A stretch of 64,000 nt of DNA, taken from Micromonospora chaiyaphumensis (GTDB lineage: Bacteria; Actinomycetota; Actinomycetes; Mycobacteriales; Micromonosporaceae). The DNA lies in NCBI RefSeq assembly GCF_900091435.1, contig NZ_FMCS01000005.1:186001-250000 (forward strand), written 5' to 3'. The number at the start of each line of letters is the position of its first letter. Position 1 is the first letter of the stretch. Below the pieces are notes generated by a model that was not told where the DNA came from, did not search any database, and saw only the letters and a list, made by a program, of their open reading frames with translations. Position numbers and translations under genes: made by a program. Of the stretch, positions 54,676 to 63,435 are shown piece by piece.

Positions 54676-55386
54676 TTGAAGCGGAACTGGGAAGCGCTGG
54701 TGCTTCGGGCCATGGGCGGGCGGAACTTCCGGCTCACCGTGCTCGACAACGAGCCGGTCGGCGACCGGTACCGGCGGCTGCTGGTGGACGGGGGCGGCCT
54801 GCTGGACGCCTGCGGCGTGCACCCCACCATGTGGATCCGGCTCTGGTTCGACAACGCCGGCAAGCCGCACCAGCGGGCGTACACCCTTGTCGACCCCGAT
54901 CCGGCCACCGGCCGGTTCCACCTCGAGTTCGCCCTGCACGACGGGTGCGCCGCCCGGTGGGCGGAGACCGCGGCCGCCGGCGACACCGTCGAGGCCACCG
55001 TGCAGGGCAGCGCCTTCGCCCTGCCCGAGCCGGCCCCGCGCCACCTCTACCTGGTCGGCGACGCCGCCTCGCTGCCGGCGGTGAACAGCCTGCTCGACGC
55101 CGCCGCCGACGTGCCGGCCACGGTCTGGCTGGAGTACGCCCACGACGGCGAGCGGGCGCTGGCGCCGCGTGCCCGGAACCACCACGAGGTCACCTGGATC
55201 CCGCGCGGCGGGGACGGCGAGGGCCTCGTGAAGACCGTCCGGGACGCGCTGCCGGCCGCCGACGACGCGCACTACTGGGTGGCCGCCGAGGCGGCCAGCA
55301 CCCGCGACATCACCCGGCACCTGCGCCGCACCCTCGGCGTCGGCAAGCACCAGGTGACCTCGCTCGGCTACTGGAGCGCCCGGTGA
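54676..55386 (+). CDS. Siderophore-interacting FAD reductase (SIP family)
   Basis: The 236-residue ferric-siderophore reductase of the ViuB/SIP family has an FAD-binding barrel (about 20-115, NFRLTVLDNEPVGDRYRRLLVDGGG; WIRLWFDNAGKPHQRAYTLVDPDP) and a C-terminal NADH-binding-like domain (HLYLVGDAASLPAVNSLLDAA; YWVAAEAASTRDITRHLRRTLG). It releases iron from imported ferrioxamine in the cytoplasm. No ATG or GTG fits; the TTG at 54676 with GGAGGGG six nt upstream is the best start. Its stop overlaps the next gene as GTGA. Confidence 0.9.
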   Translation: MKRNWEALVLRAMGGRNFRLTVLDNEPVGDRYRRLLVDGGGLLDACGVHPTMWIRLWFDNAGKPHQRAYTLVDPDPATGRFHLEFALHDGCAARWAETAAAGDTVEATVQGSAFALPEPAPRHLYLVGDAASLPAVNSLLDAAADVPATVWLEYAHDGERALAPRARNHHEVTWIPRGGDGEGLVKTVRDALPAADDAHYWVAAEAASTRDITRHLRRTLGVGKHQVTSLGYWSAR

Positions 55387-56642
55387 CCGGCCGCCTCGGC
55401 ACGCTGACCACGCTCTACGTCACCCAGTACCTCGGGGTGGGGTTCATCACCGTCGGGCTGACCGCGATCCTGCGCGACGGCGGCACGTCCCTGGAGACCC
55501 TGGCCCTGCTCCAGATCGTCGGTCTGGTGTGGCCGGTCAAGTTCCTCTGGGCCCCGATCCTCGACCGGTACGGCTCGCGCCACCGTGGCCACTACCGCTC
55601 CTGGCTGCTGGTGCTCCAGACCGGACTGGTGCTGGCGCTGGCCGCGCTGCTGCCCTTCGACCGCCCCGCCGACCGGCTCGGCCCGGTGGTGGCGGTCTGC
55701 CTCGCGTACGTACTGCTCTCCGCCACCCAGGACATCGCGGTGGACGCCGTGGCCGTGCGGCTGCTCCCGGCCCGCTCCCGCGGCACCGGCAACGGCATCC
55801 AGGTCGCCGCCAGCTACCTGGGCAACCTGCTCGGCGGCGGCGCCTGCGTGGTGGTCTACGACCGGTACGGCTGGCAGCCGGCGATCCTGCTGCTGGCCGC
55901 GCTGACCGCCGCCGGCCTGCTGGTGGTGTGGCGGTTCCGCGAGCCGCCCCGCACCGACCGGGTGCCCTCCACGGCGCAGGCGTACCGGGCGCTGCTGTCC
56001 GTGTTTGCCCAGCCGGGCTGCCGGTGGTGGACCTTCGGCGTGGTGCCCCTGCTCTACGTCGGGGCCGGCGCGGCGTACGCGCTGGTAACCCCGGCGCTGG
56101 TCGACGCCGGCTGGACGCTCGCGCGGATCGGCGTGATAACCGGCGTGGTGACGAGCGTGCCCGCGATCGCGGCCGGCCTGCTGGCCGGGCTCGGCATCGG
56201 CCGGTACGGCCGGTCCCGGGTGCTGGTGGTGGCCGGCGCCTCCCTCGCCGTGTCCACGCTGCTGTTGCTGCCGCTGCTGACCGGCCGCGCGCCGCTGGCC
56301 GGGACGGTGGTCGCGCTCGGCCTGTTCCTGGCCGCGTACACGGTGGCCAACGTGGTGCTCTACACGGTCAACATGGACTACTCCCGGCCGGACACCGGCG
56401 GCACCGACTTCACGGTGCTCTCCTCGTTCGGGCTGGTCTGCTCGTTCGTGGCGGCCTCGGCCGGCCTGGCCGCGGCCGACCGGCTGGGCTACCCCGCGGT
56501 CGCCCTGGGCTGCGTGGTGCTGGTCGGCCTCGCCGTAGTGACCGGCGTGCTCCACCAGCGACGCTTCCCCGCGGGGCCGGCGGCCGTCGGCCGGGCCGAT
56601 TCCGGCGTGGCGGCACCCGACCTCTTGACCCCGGCAAGTTAG
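55383..56642 (+). CDS. MFS transporter (AmpG/RhtX/FptX-like), probable siderophore permease
   Basis: The 419-residue protein has 12 likely membrane helices. The start LTTLYVTQYLGVGFITVGLTAILRD, LQIVGLVWPVKFLWAPILDRYGSRHRGHYRSWL and SATQDIAVDAVAVRLLP resemble the AmpG/RhtX/FptX branch of MFS, known for muropeptide and siderophore uptake. Placed directly after the reductase (GTGA overlap), it is probably an importer of ferrioxamine or a related chelate. Its TAG stop (56640-56642) lies inside the next IdeR box. Confidence 0.85.
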   Translation: MTGRLGTLTTLYVTQYLGVGFITVGLTAILRDGGTSLETLALLQIVGLVWPVKFLWAPILDRYGSRHRGHYRSWLLVLQTGLVLALAALLPFDRPADRLGPVVAVCLAYVLLSATQDIAVDAVAVRLLPARSRGTGNGIQVAASYLGNLLGGGACVVVYDRYGWQPAILLLAALTAAGLLVVWRFREPPRTDRVPSTAQAYRALLSVFAQPGCRWWTFGVVPLLYVGAGAAYALVTPALVDAGWTLARIGVITGVVTSVPAIAAGLLAGLGIGRYGRSRVLVVAGASLAVSTLLLLPLLTGRAPLAGTVVALGLFLAAYTVANVVLYTVNMDYSRPDTGGTDFTVLSSFGLVCSFVAASAGLAAADRLGYPAVALGCVVLVGLAVVTGVLHQRRFPAGPAAVGRADSGVAAPDLLTPAS

Positions 56643-56657
56643 GTTAGGGTAACCTAA
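56639..56657. promoter_or_regulatory. IdeR/DtxR iron box of desABCD
   Basis: TTAGGTTAGGGTAACCTAA matches the consensus TTAGGTTAGGCTAACCTAA at 18 of 19 positions, 77 bp before the desA ATG. It overlaps the stop codon of the upstream MFS gene. Confidence 0.92.
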
Positions 56658-56733
56658 GTTACGATCAACTCCGGACCGTCCGTGCCGTCGCACCGTCGCC
56701 GTTGTGTCCGCTTCCGACCACTGAGGACTGCCC

Positions 56734-58269
56734 ATGAGTCTGCCCGGAGCAACCGTTCCGGCCCCCTCGGCCGGCGCCGGTCCGGCCGCCGCCCGGGACC
56801 ACCTGTTCACCGCCCGCACGCTGGACCGCTACCGCGGCGTGCTGGCCGAGGGTGTCGAACGGGTGGCCCGCCGGGTCGCGACCGCCGACCGGCCGTTCAC
56901 CGGGGTCGGCCCGGACGACCTCGCCCCGCGCGTCGCGGCCGTCGACCTCGACCGGCCGCTCGGTGACACCGGCGCGGCCCTCGACGAACTGCACGACATC
57001 TACCTGCGCGACGCCGTCTACTTCCACCACCCCCGCTACCTGGCCCACCTGAACTGCCCCGTGGTGATCCCGGCCCTGCTCGGCGAGGCGGTGCTGAGCG
57101 CCGTCAACTCCTCGCTGGACACCTGGGACCAGAGCGCCGGCGGCACGCTCATCGAGCGCCGGCTCGTCGACTGGACGGCCGAGCGGATCGGGCTCGGCCC
57201 CGCCGCCGACGGGGTGTTCACCAGCGGCGGCACCCACTCCAACCTCCAGGCGCTGCTGCTGGCCCGCGAGGAGACCCGGGCACGGGCCGGCCTGCGGCCC
57301 GGACCCGGGGCGCTGTCCCGGCTCCGGGTGCTCACCTCGGCCGCCGGCCACTTCAGCGTGCAGAAGGCCGCCCGGCTGCTCGGCCTCGGCCCGGACGCGG
57401 TGCGCACCGTCGACACCGACGCGCAGCGCCGGATGCGCCCCGACGCGCTGGCCCGGGAGATCGCCCGCTGCCGGGCGGACGGGCTGCTGGTGATGGCCGT
57501 CGTCGCCACCGCCGGCACCACCGACTTCGGCAGCATCGACCCGCTGCCGCAGGTCGCCGACATCTGCGCGGCGGCCGGCGTGTGGCTGCACGTCGACGCC
57601 GCGTACGGCTGCGGGCTGCTGGTCTCACCGACCCGACGGCACCTGCTCGACGGCATCGAGCGGGCCGACTCGGTGACCGTCGACTACCACAAGTCCTTCT
57701 TCCAGCCGGTCAGCTCCAGCGCCGTGCTCGTGCGCGACGGCCGCACCCTGCGGCACGCCACCTGGCACGCCGACTACCTCAACCCGGCCCGTGCCGTCGA
57801 GCAGCGCATCCCCAACCAGGTCGACAAGAGCCTCCAGACCACCCGCCGCTTCGACGCGCTCAAGCTCTGGCTCACCCTGCGGATCATGGGCGCGGACGCG
57901 GTCGGCGCGCTCTTCGACGAGGTGGTCGACCGCGCGGGCGAGGCCTGGCACCTGCTCGACGCCGACCCCCGCTTCGAGGTGGTGACCCGGCCGACGCTGA
58001 GCACCCTGGTGTTCCGCTGGCGCCCCGCCGGCCTGGCCGCCGACCTCGTGGACGACGCCAACCTGTACGCCCGCGAGGCCCTCGCCGCCTCCGGCGCCGC
58101 GCTCGTCGCCGGTACCCGGGTCGACGGCGCCCACCACCTGAAGTTCACCCTGCTGAACCCCGAGACCACCGGGGACGACGTCGCCGCGGTCCTCGACCTG
58201 ATCGCCGAACATGCCGGCTGGTACGCCCGCACCCGCACCGCCGACGAGCTGACCTGCCCGGTCGGCTGA
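56734..58269 (+). CDS. desA: Lysine decarboxylase DesA (desferrioxamine)
   Basis: The 511-residue PLP-dependent group II decarboxylase has [69 protein letters not shown] and the Schiff-base Lys in [15 protein letters not shown] (K320). In desferrioxamine synthesis it makes cadaverine from lysine. The alternative for this family, diaminobutyrate decarboxylase, is less likely because desB, desC and desD follow directly. The ATG at 56734 has GAGGA upstream, and the operon is under an IdeR box. The N-terminal 25 residues are Ala/Pro-rich and probably flexible. Confidence 0.95.
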   Translation: MSLPGATVPAPSAGAGPAAARDHLFTARTLDRYRGVLAEGVERVARRVATADRPFTGVGPDDLAPRVAAVDLDRPLGDTGAALDELHDIYLRDAVYFHHPRYLAHLNCPVVIPALLGEAVLSAVNSSLDTWDQSAGGTLIERRLVDWTAERIGLGPAADGVFTSGGTHSNLQALLLAREETRARAGLRPGPGALSRLRVLTSAAGHFSVQKAARLLGLGPDAVRTVDTDAQRRMRPDALAREIARCRADGLLVMAVVATAGTTDFGSIDPLPQVADICAAAGVWLHVDAAYGCGLLVSPTRRHLLDGIERADSVTVDYHKSFFQPVSSSAVLVRDGRTLRHATWHADYLNPARAVEQRIPNQVDKSLQTTRRFDALKLWLTLRIMGADAVGALFDEVVDRAGEAWHLLDADPRFEVVTRPTLSTLVFRWRPAGLAADLVDDANLYAREALAASGAALVAGTRVDGAHHLKFTLLNPETTGDDVAAVLDLIAEHAGWYARTRTADELTCPVG

Positions 58270-58288
58270 CGGCCCGTTCTGGAGAACC

Positions 58289-59581
58289 ATGTCGACCCAC
58301 GACTTCATCGCCGTCGGGCTGGGCCCGTACAACCTCGGCCTGGCCTGCCTGACCGCCCCGATCGCCGACCTCGACGGCCTCTTCCTGGAGGCCCGCGACG
58401 ACGTCGACTGGCATCCCGGCATGCTGCTGGAGACCGCGCACCTGCAGACGCCGTTCCTCGCCGACCTGGTCACGCTGGCCGACCCGACCTCGCCGTACTC
58501 CTTCCTCAGCTACCTCAAGGAGACCGGCCGGCTCTACCCGTTCTACATCCGGGAGAACTTCTTCCCGCTGCGCAGCGAGTTCGACGCCTACTGCCGGTGG
58601 GCCGCCGCCAAGCTGCCGAACGTCCGGTTCGGACACGAGGTCACCGCGATCGAGTACGACGCCACGGACGACCGGTACGTGGTGCGCGCCCGGGTGGACG
58701 GCCGCGAGGTCACCCACCGGGCCCGCCGGCTGGTGCTCGGCACCGGCACCCCGCCGCACGTCCCGCCGGCCTGCGCGGGGCTGGGCGGCGACGTGATCCA
58801 CAACTCGCGGTACCGGGAGCACCGGGCGGCGCTGCGCGGCAAGCGGAGCATCACCGTGGTCGGCAGCGGGCAGAGCGCCGCCGAGATCTACCACGACCTG
58901 CTCGCCGACATCGACACCCACGGCTACCAGCTCACCTGGGTCACCCGCTCGCCGCGCTTCTTCCCGCTCGAATACACGAAGCTCACCCTGGAGATGACCT
59001 CTCCGGACTACGTGGACTACTTCCACGCCCTGCCCGAGCCGACCCGCTACCGCCTCGAGGCGGAGCAGAAGGGGCTGTTCAAGGGCATCGACGCCGAGCT
59101 GATCAACGCGATCTTCGACCTGCTCTACGTGAAGACCGTGGGCGGACCGGTGCCCACCCGGCTGCTCACCAACACCGAGCTGACCGAGGCCGCCCACGAC
59201 CCGGCGCGCGGCGCGTACACGCTGGGGCTGCGCCACGTCGAGCAGGGCCGCGACTTCACCCTGGAGACCGAGGGCCTGGTGCTGGCCACCGGCTACCACT
59301 ACCGGGTGCCCGCCTTCCTCGACCCCATTCGGGACCGGCTCCGCTTCGACGGGCACGGCCGCTTCGACGTGGCCCGCAACTACAGCATCGACCACACGGG
59401 ACGGGGCGTCTTCCTCCAGAACGCCGGCACCCACACGCACAGCGTCACCTCGCCCGACCTGGGCATGGGGCCCTACCGCAACTCGTGGATCATCCGCGAG
59501 CTGACCGGCCGCGAGCACTACCCGATCGAGAAGAGCATCGCCTTCCAGGAGTTCGGCGCCCCGGCCGGGGTGGCCTCATGA
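58289..59581 (+). CDS. desB: Cadaverine/lysine N-hydroxylase DesB
   Basis: This 430-residue flavin N-monooxygenase (IucD/PvdA-like) hydroxylates cadaverine in the desferrioxamine pathway. The FAD site is [12 protein letters not shown] near residue 10, and [36 protein letters not shown] is family-typical. The NADPH site is [16 protein letters not shown] (about 190-205). The terminal substrate/FAD motif is [12 protein letters not shown] (about 330), and [35 protein letters not shown] closes the protein. The ATG at 58289 follows GGAG, 19 bp after desA. The stop overlaps desC as ATGA. Confidence 0.96.
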   Translation: MSTHDFIAVGLGPYNLGLACLTAPIADLDGLFLEARDDVDWHPGMLLETAHLQTPFLADLVTLADPTSPYSFLSYLKETGRLYPFYIRENFFPLRSEFDAYCRWAAAKLPNVRFGHEVTAIEYDATDDRYVVRARVDGREVTHRARRLVLGTGTPPHVPPACAGLGGDVIHNSRYREHRAALRGKRSITVVGSGQSAAEIYHDLLADIDTHGYQLTWVTRSPRFFPLEYTKLTLEMTSPDYVDYFHALPEPTRYRLEAEQKGLFKGIDAELINAIFDLLYVKTVGGPVPTRLLTNTELTEAAHDPARGAYTLGLRHVEQGRDFTLETEGLVLATGYHYRVPAFLDPIRDRLRFDGHGRFDVARNYSIDHTGRGVFLQNAGTHTHSVTSPDLGMGPYRNSWIIRELTGREHYPIEKSIAFQEFGAPAGVAS

Positions 59582-60135
59582 CCATGCCGACGCACCACCG
59601 GGTGGACCCGCGCCTCGGGGAGTTCAGCCTCCGCCCGCTCGACCCGGACGCCGACGCCGCGCTGCTGCACGGCTGGGTCACCCACCCGAAGGCGGTGTTC
59701 TGGATGATGCAGGACGCCGACGTCGCCCGGGTGGCCGAGGAGTACCGGCGGATCGCCGCGCACCCGCACCACGACGCGTACCTCGGGTGCTGGCAGGGCC
59801 GGCCCGCGTTCCTGGCCGAGCGCTACGACCCGGCCCGGGTCGAGCTGGTCGGTCTCTACGACCCGGCCGAGGGCGACGTCGGGATGCACTTCCTCTGCGC
59901 GCCCACCGAGGCGCCGGTGCACGGCTTCACCCTCGCCGTGATCACCACGGTGCTGGACTGGCTCTTCGCCGACCCGGCCACCCGCCGGGTGGTGGTCGAG
60001 CCCGACGTGCGCAACACCGCCGTGCACGCGTTGAACGCGGCCGTCGGCTTCCGCGTCGTCGGCCCGATCGCCAAGCCCGAGAAGACCGCCCTGCTCAGCG
60101 TCTGCACCCGAGAGCAGTTCGCCGCCACCCGTTGA
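59578..60135 (+). CDS. desC: N-acyltransferase DesC
   Basis: The 185-residue GNAT (Acetyltransf_8, IucB-like) acyltransferase acylates N-hydroxycadaverine with succinyl- or acetyl-CoA. Motifs are [39 protein letters not shown] (acyl-CoA loop region) and [29 protein letters not shown]. It overlaps desB by 4 bp, fixing its start at the ATG 59578. Its paralogue lies at 51974-52525, so this locus encodes two such enzymes. Confidence 0.94.
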   Translation: MTMPTHHRVDPRLGEFSLRPLDPDADAALLHGWVTHPKAVFWMMQDADVARVAEEYRRIAAHPHHDAYLGCWQGRPAFLAERYDPARVELVGLYDPAEGDVGMHFLCAPTEAPVHGFTLAVITTVLDWLFADPATRRVVVEPDVRNTAVHALNAAVGFRVVGPIAKPEKTALLSVCTREQFAATR

Positions 60136-60147
60136 GAGGTACCCCGC

Positions 60148-61926
60148 GTGACCACCCCCTCCGCCGCCGTCGACCACCTCACCCCCGACCTGTGGGCCGC
60201 CGCCAACCGCCGGCTGGTCCGCAAGGCCCTGGCCGAGTTCGCCCACGAACGGCTCATCACCCCCGAGCGGCAGGGCCCCGGCCACTACCGGGTACGCAGC
60301 GACGACGGCACCGTCGAGTACCGCTTCGCGGCCCGGCGGCTCAGCCTGAACCACTGGTGGATCGACCCCGCCGGCCTGACCCGGCACGTCGACGGGCGGG
60401 AGGCCCCGCTGGACGCGGTCGACCTCTGCCTGGAGCTGCGCGGCGCGCTCGGCCTCACCGACGCCGTCCTGCCCGTCTACCTGGAGGAGATCACCTCCAC
60501 CCTGGCCGGGCTCGCCTACAAGTCGGCCCGGCCCGAGCTGACGGCGGCGGAGCTGGTCGGGGCGGACTTCCAGCAGATCGAGACGGCCATGACCGAGGGC
60601 CATCCGTGCTTCGTGGCCAACAGCGGGCGGATCGGCTGGGGCGTGCACGACCACCACCGGTACGCCCCGGAGGCCGGCCAGCCGGTCCGGCTGCTCTGGC
60701 TCGCCGCGCACCGCGACCACACCACGTTCACCTGCGCCGCCGACCTGGACTACGACACCCATGTCCGGGCCGAACTGGGCGACGAGACCCTGGCCGGGTT
60801 CGCCCGCACCCTCACCGGGCTCGGCCTCGACCCGGCCGACTACCTCCTGCTGCCCGTGCACCCGTGGCAGTGGTGGAACAAGCTGGCGGTCACCTTCGCC
60901 GGCGAGGTGGCACGGCGGCACCTGGTGCCGCTCGGCGAGGGGCCGGACGAGCATCTGGCCCAGCAGTCGGTGCGCACCTTCTTCAACCTCACCGACCCGC
61001 ACCGGCACTACGTGAAGACCGCGCTCTCGGTGCTCAACATGGGCTTCATGCGCGGGCTGTCCGCCGCGTACATGGAGCACACCCCGGCCATCAACGACTG
61101 GCTGGCCGGCCTGATCGCCGCCGACCCGGTGTTCGGGCGGACCGGGCTGTCGATCATCCGGGAGCGGGCGGCCATCGGCTACCGGCACCGGCAGTTCGAG
61201 GCGGCCACCGACCGGTACTCGCCGTACCGGAAGATGCTCGCCGCGCTCTGGCGGGAGAGCCCGGTGCCCGGGCTGGAGCCGGGCCGCCGGCCGGCCACCA
61301 TGGCGTCGCTGCTGCACGTCGACCGGGCCGGCCGCTCCCTCGCCGGTGCGCTGATCGCCGGGTCCGGGCTGGCCCCGGCCGACTGGCTGCGCCGCTACCT
61401 GGACGCCTATCTGGTGCCGGTGCTGCACGCCCTGTTCGCGTACGACCTGGCGTTCATGCCGCACGGCGAGAACGTCATCCTGGTGCTCCGCGACGGCGTG
61501 GTGGAGCGGGTGATCTTCAAGGACATCGCCGAGGAAGTCGTGGTGATGGACCCGTCGGCCGACCTGCCCGACGCGGTGGGCCGGATCCGCGCCGCCGTGC
61601 CCGAGGACGAGAAGGTGCTCTGCGTCTTCACCGACGTGTTCGACTCGTTCCTGCGCCACCTCAACGCGATCCTGGCCACCGAGGGGATCCTCGACGAGGA
61701 GATGTTCTGGCGGACCGTGGCCGAGTGCGTCGGCGCCTACACGGCGTCGGTGCCGCACCTGGCCGGGCGGCACGACCTGTTCGCCCCGGAGTTCGTGCTC
61801 TCCTGCCTCAACCGGCTGCAACTGCGCAACAACCAGCAGATGGTCGACCTCGCGGACCCGTCGGCGGCGCTCCAGTTCGTCGGGACGCTGGCCAACCCCC
61901 TCGCCCCGTACGCCCCGCAGCCGTGA
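60148..61926 (+). CDS. desD: NRPS-independent siderophore synthetase DesD
   Basis: The 592-residue IucA/IucC-family synthetase couples and cyclises N-hydroxy-N-succinylcadaverine units with ATP to give desferrioxamines. Visible blocks are LEEITSTLAGLAYKSARPELTAAELVGADFQQIETAMTEGHPCFVANSGRIGWG, LLPVHPWQWWNKLAVTFA, RTFFNLTDPHRHYVKTALSVLNMGFMRGLS, the FhuF-like C-terminal part with HGENVILVLRDGVVERVIFKDIAEEVVVM, and LRNNQQMVDLADP. The type is closest to DesD/AlcC (type C). The GTG at 60148 follows GAGG; the stop overlaps the next gene as GTGA. Confidence 0.96.
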   Translation: MTTPSAAVDHLTPDLWAAANRRLVRKALAEFAHERLITPERQGPGHYRVRSDDGTVEYRFAARRLSLNHWWIDPAGLTRHVDGREAPLDAVDLCLELRGALGLTDAVLPVYLEEITSTLAGLAYKSARPELTAAELVGADFQQIETAMTEGHPCFVANSGRIGWGVHDHHRYAPEAGQPVRLLWLAAHRDHTTFTCAADLDYDTHVRAELGDETLAGFARTLTGLGLDPADYLLLPVHPWQWWNKLAVTFAGEVARRHLVPLGEGPDEHLAQQSVRTFFNLTDPHRHYVKTALSVLNMGFMRGLSAAYMEHTPAINDWLAGLIAADPVFGRTGLSIIRERAAIGYRHRQFEAATDRYSPYRKMLAALWRESPVPGLEPGRRPATMASLLHVDRAGRSLAGALIAGSGLAPADWLRRYLDAYLVPVLHALFAYDLAFMPHGENVILVLRDGVVERVIFKDIAEEVVVMDPSADLPDAVGRIRAAVPEDEKVLCVFTDVFDSFLRHLNAILATEGILDEEMFWRTVAECVGAYTASVPHLAGRHDLFAPEFVLSCLNRLQLRNNQQMVDLADPSAALQFVGTLANPLAPYAPQP

Positions 61927-63413
61927 GCGCCCTCGCCGCGCCGGTCGCCCCGGTCGGGCCGGCGGTGCTGCGGCACCGCTGGTGGATCCTGGCCGTGCTC
62001 TGCCTGGCCCAGGTGACCGTGGTGCTCGACAACACCGTGCTCACCGTGGCCGTGCCGGTGCTCACCACCGAGCTGGGCGCCAGCACCAGCGAGGTCCAGT
62101 GGATCATCAACGCGTACGCCCTGGTCCTGTCCGGCCTGCTGATCAGCGCCGGCAGCGCGGCCGACCGGTACGGCCGGCGGCGGATGCTGCTGGCCGGGCT
62201 GGTGCTGTTCGGGGCCGGCTCGCTGGCGGCCGGGCTGGCCACCACCACCGGCCAGCTCATCGCGGCCCGGGCCGGGATGGGTGTCGGCGGCGCGCTGCTG
62301 GTCACGGCCACCCTGGCGGTGGCCGTGCAGGTGTTCGAGGGGCCGGCGCGGCAGCGGGCCATCGGGGTCTGGGCGGCGACCAGCGCGCTGGGCTTCGCGG
62401 TCGGGCCACCGGTCGGCGGGACCATCCTGGCCCACCTGCCGTGGCAGGCCATCTTCCTGGTGAACGTGCCGGTGGTGCTGGTCTGCCTGGTGGCCGTCCG
62501 GCTGCTGGTGCCGGAGTCCCGTAAGGCGGTCACCGGCCGCCTCGACGTGCTCGGCGTGCTGCTGTCGACGGCCGGGCTCACCGGTGTGGTCTGGGCGATC
62601 ACCGCCGGGCCGGAGGAGGGCTGGGTCGCTCCGGCGGTGCTCGCCGCGGCCGTCGCGGGCGCCGTGCTGCTCGGCCTCTTCGTCGCCTGGGAACACCGCG
62701 TCAGCGACCCGATGCTGGACATGGGGCTGTTCCGCGACCCCCGGTTCACCGGCGCGGTCTCCGGGGTCGTGCTGATCACCTTCGGTGCGACCGGCGCGCT
62801 GTTCCTGCTCACCCAGCACCTGCAGTTCGTCCGCGGCTATCCGGCCTGGGAGGCCGGGCTTCGGATGGCGCCGTTCGCGCTGTCCATCGTGGTGCTCAAC
62901 CTCACCGGGGTGGCCGCCGCGCTGATCCGCCGGATGGGACGGCCGGCCGCGGTCGCCGTCGGGATGGCACTGCTCGCCGTCGGCCTGCTGGCCGTCACGT
63001 ACACCCCCGGCGACGGGTATCCGGTGCTGCTCGGCGGCCTGCTGCTCATGGGTTCCGGCTGCGCGCTGGCCAATCCGGCGATCGTCGAGGCGGTGGTGAG
63101 CGCGCTGCCGCCGGAGCGGGCCGGCGCCGGGGCGGGTGTCGACGGCACGATGACCGAGGTCGGCGGCAGCCTGGGTGTCGCGGTGCTGGGCGCGGTGCTG
63201 AACGCGCGCTTCGCCGCCCTGCTGCCCGCCGCGGTGGCCGGGGCCGGCTCGTTCCCGGCCGCGCTGGCCGCCGCCGGCACCGACGGCGAGCGCGCGCTCG
63301 TCCGGGATGCCTTCCGGGTGGCACTGGAGACCGGGCAGACCGTGGGTGCGGCGGCCGTGCTGGCCGGTGGCCTGGTGACCGCGTACCTGCTGCACCGCGC
63401 CCGGCGCCGGTGA
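61923..63413 (+). CDS. MFS transporter, DHA2 (EmrB/QacA) type, probable desferrioxamine exporter
   Basis: The 496-residue 14-helix MFS protein begins with WWILAVLCLAQVTVVLDNTVLTVAVPVLTTELGASTSEVQWIINAYALVLSGLLISAGSAADRYGRRRMLLAGLVLFG (motif D1 and motif A), has motif C in WAATSALGFAVGPPVGGTILAHLPWQAIFLVNVP, and ends in a His/Arg-rich tail. Position at the end of the des operon (GTGA overlap with desD) suggests it secretes the siderophore; drug efflux is the usual role of the family. Its stop codon lies in the loop of a terminator hairpin. Confidence 0.88.
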   Translation: MSALAAPVAPVGPAVLRHRWWILAVLCLAQVTVVLDNTVLTVAVPVLTTELGASTSEVQWIINAYALVLSGLLISAGSAADRYGRRRMLLAGLVLFGAGSLAAGLATTTGQLIAARAGMGVGGALLVTATLAVAVQVFEGPARQRAIGVWAATSALGFAVGPPVGGTILAHLPWQAIFLVNVPVVLVCLVAVRLLVPESRKAVTGRLDVLGVLLSTAGLTGVVWAITAGPEEGWVAPAVLAAAVAGAVLLGLFVAWEHRVSDPMLDMGLFRDPRFTGAVSGVVLITFGATGALFLLTQHLQFVRGYPAWEAGLRMAPFALSIVVLNLTGVAAALIRRMGRPAAVAVGMALLAVGLLAVTYTPGDGYPVLLGGLLLMGSGCALANPAIVEAVVSALPPERAGAGAGVDGTMTEVGGSLGVAVLGAVLNARFAALLPAAVAGAGSFPAALAAAGTDGERALVRDAFRVALETGQTVGAAAVLAGGLVTAYLLHRARRR

Positions 63414-63428
63414 CGGCGCCGGGCGCGG
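63395..63428. terminator. 15-bp perfect hairpin ending the des operon
   Basis: CCGCGCCCGGCGCCG (63395-63409) pairs perfectly with 63414-63428; the 4-nt loop GTGA contains the MFS stop codon. It lies between convergent genes and can act in both directions. Confidence 0.8.
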
Positions 63429-63435
63429 TGCGGGG

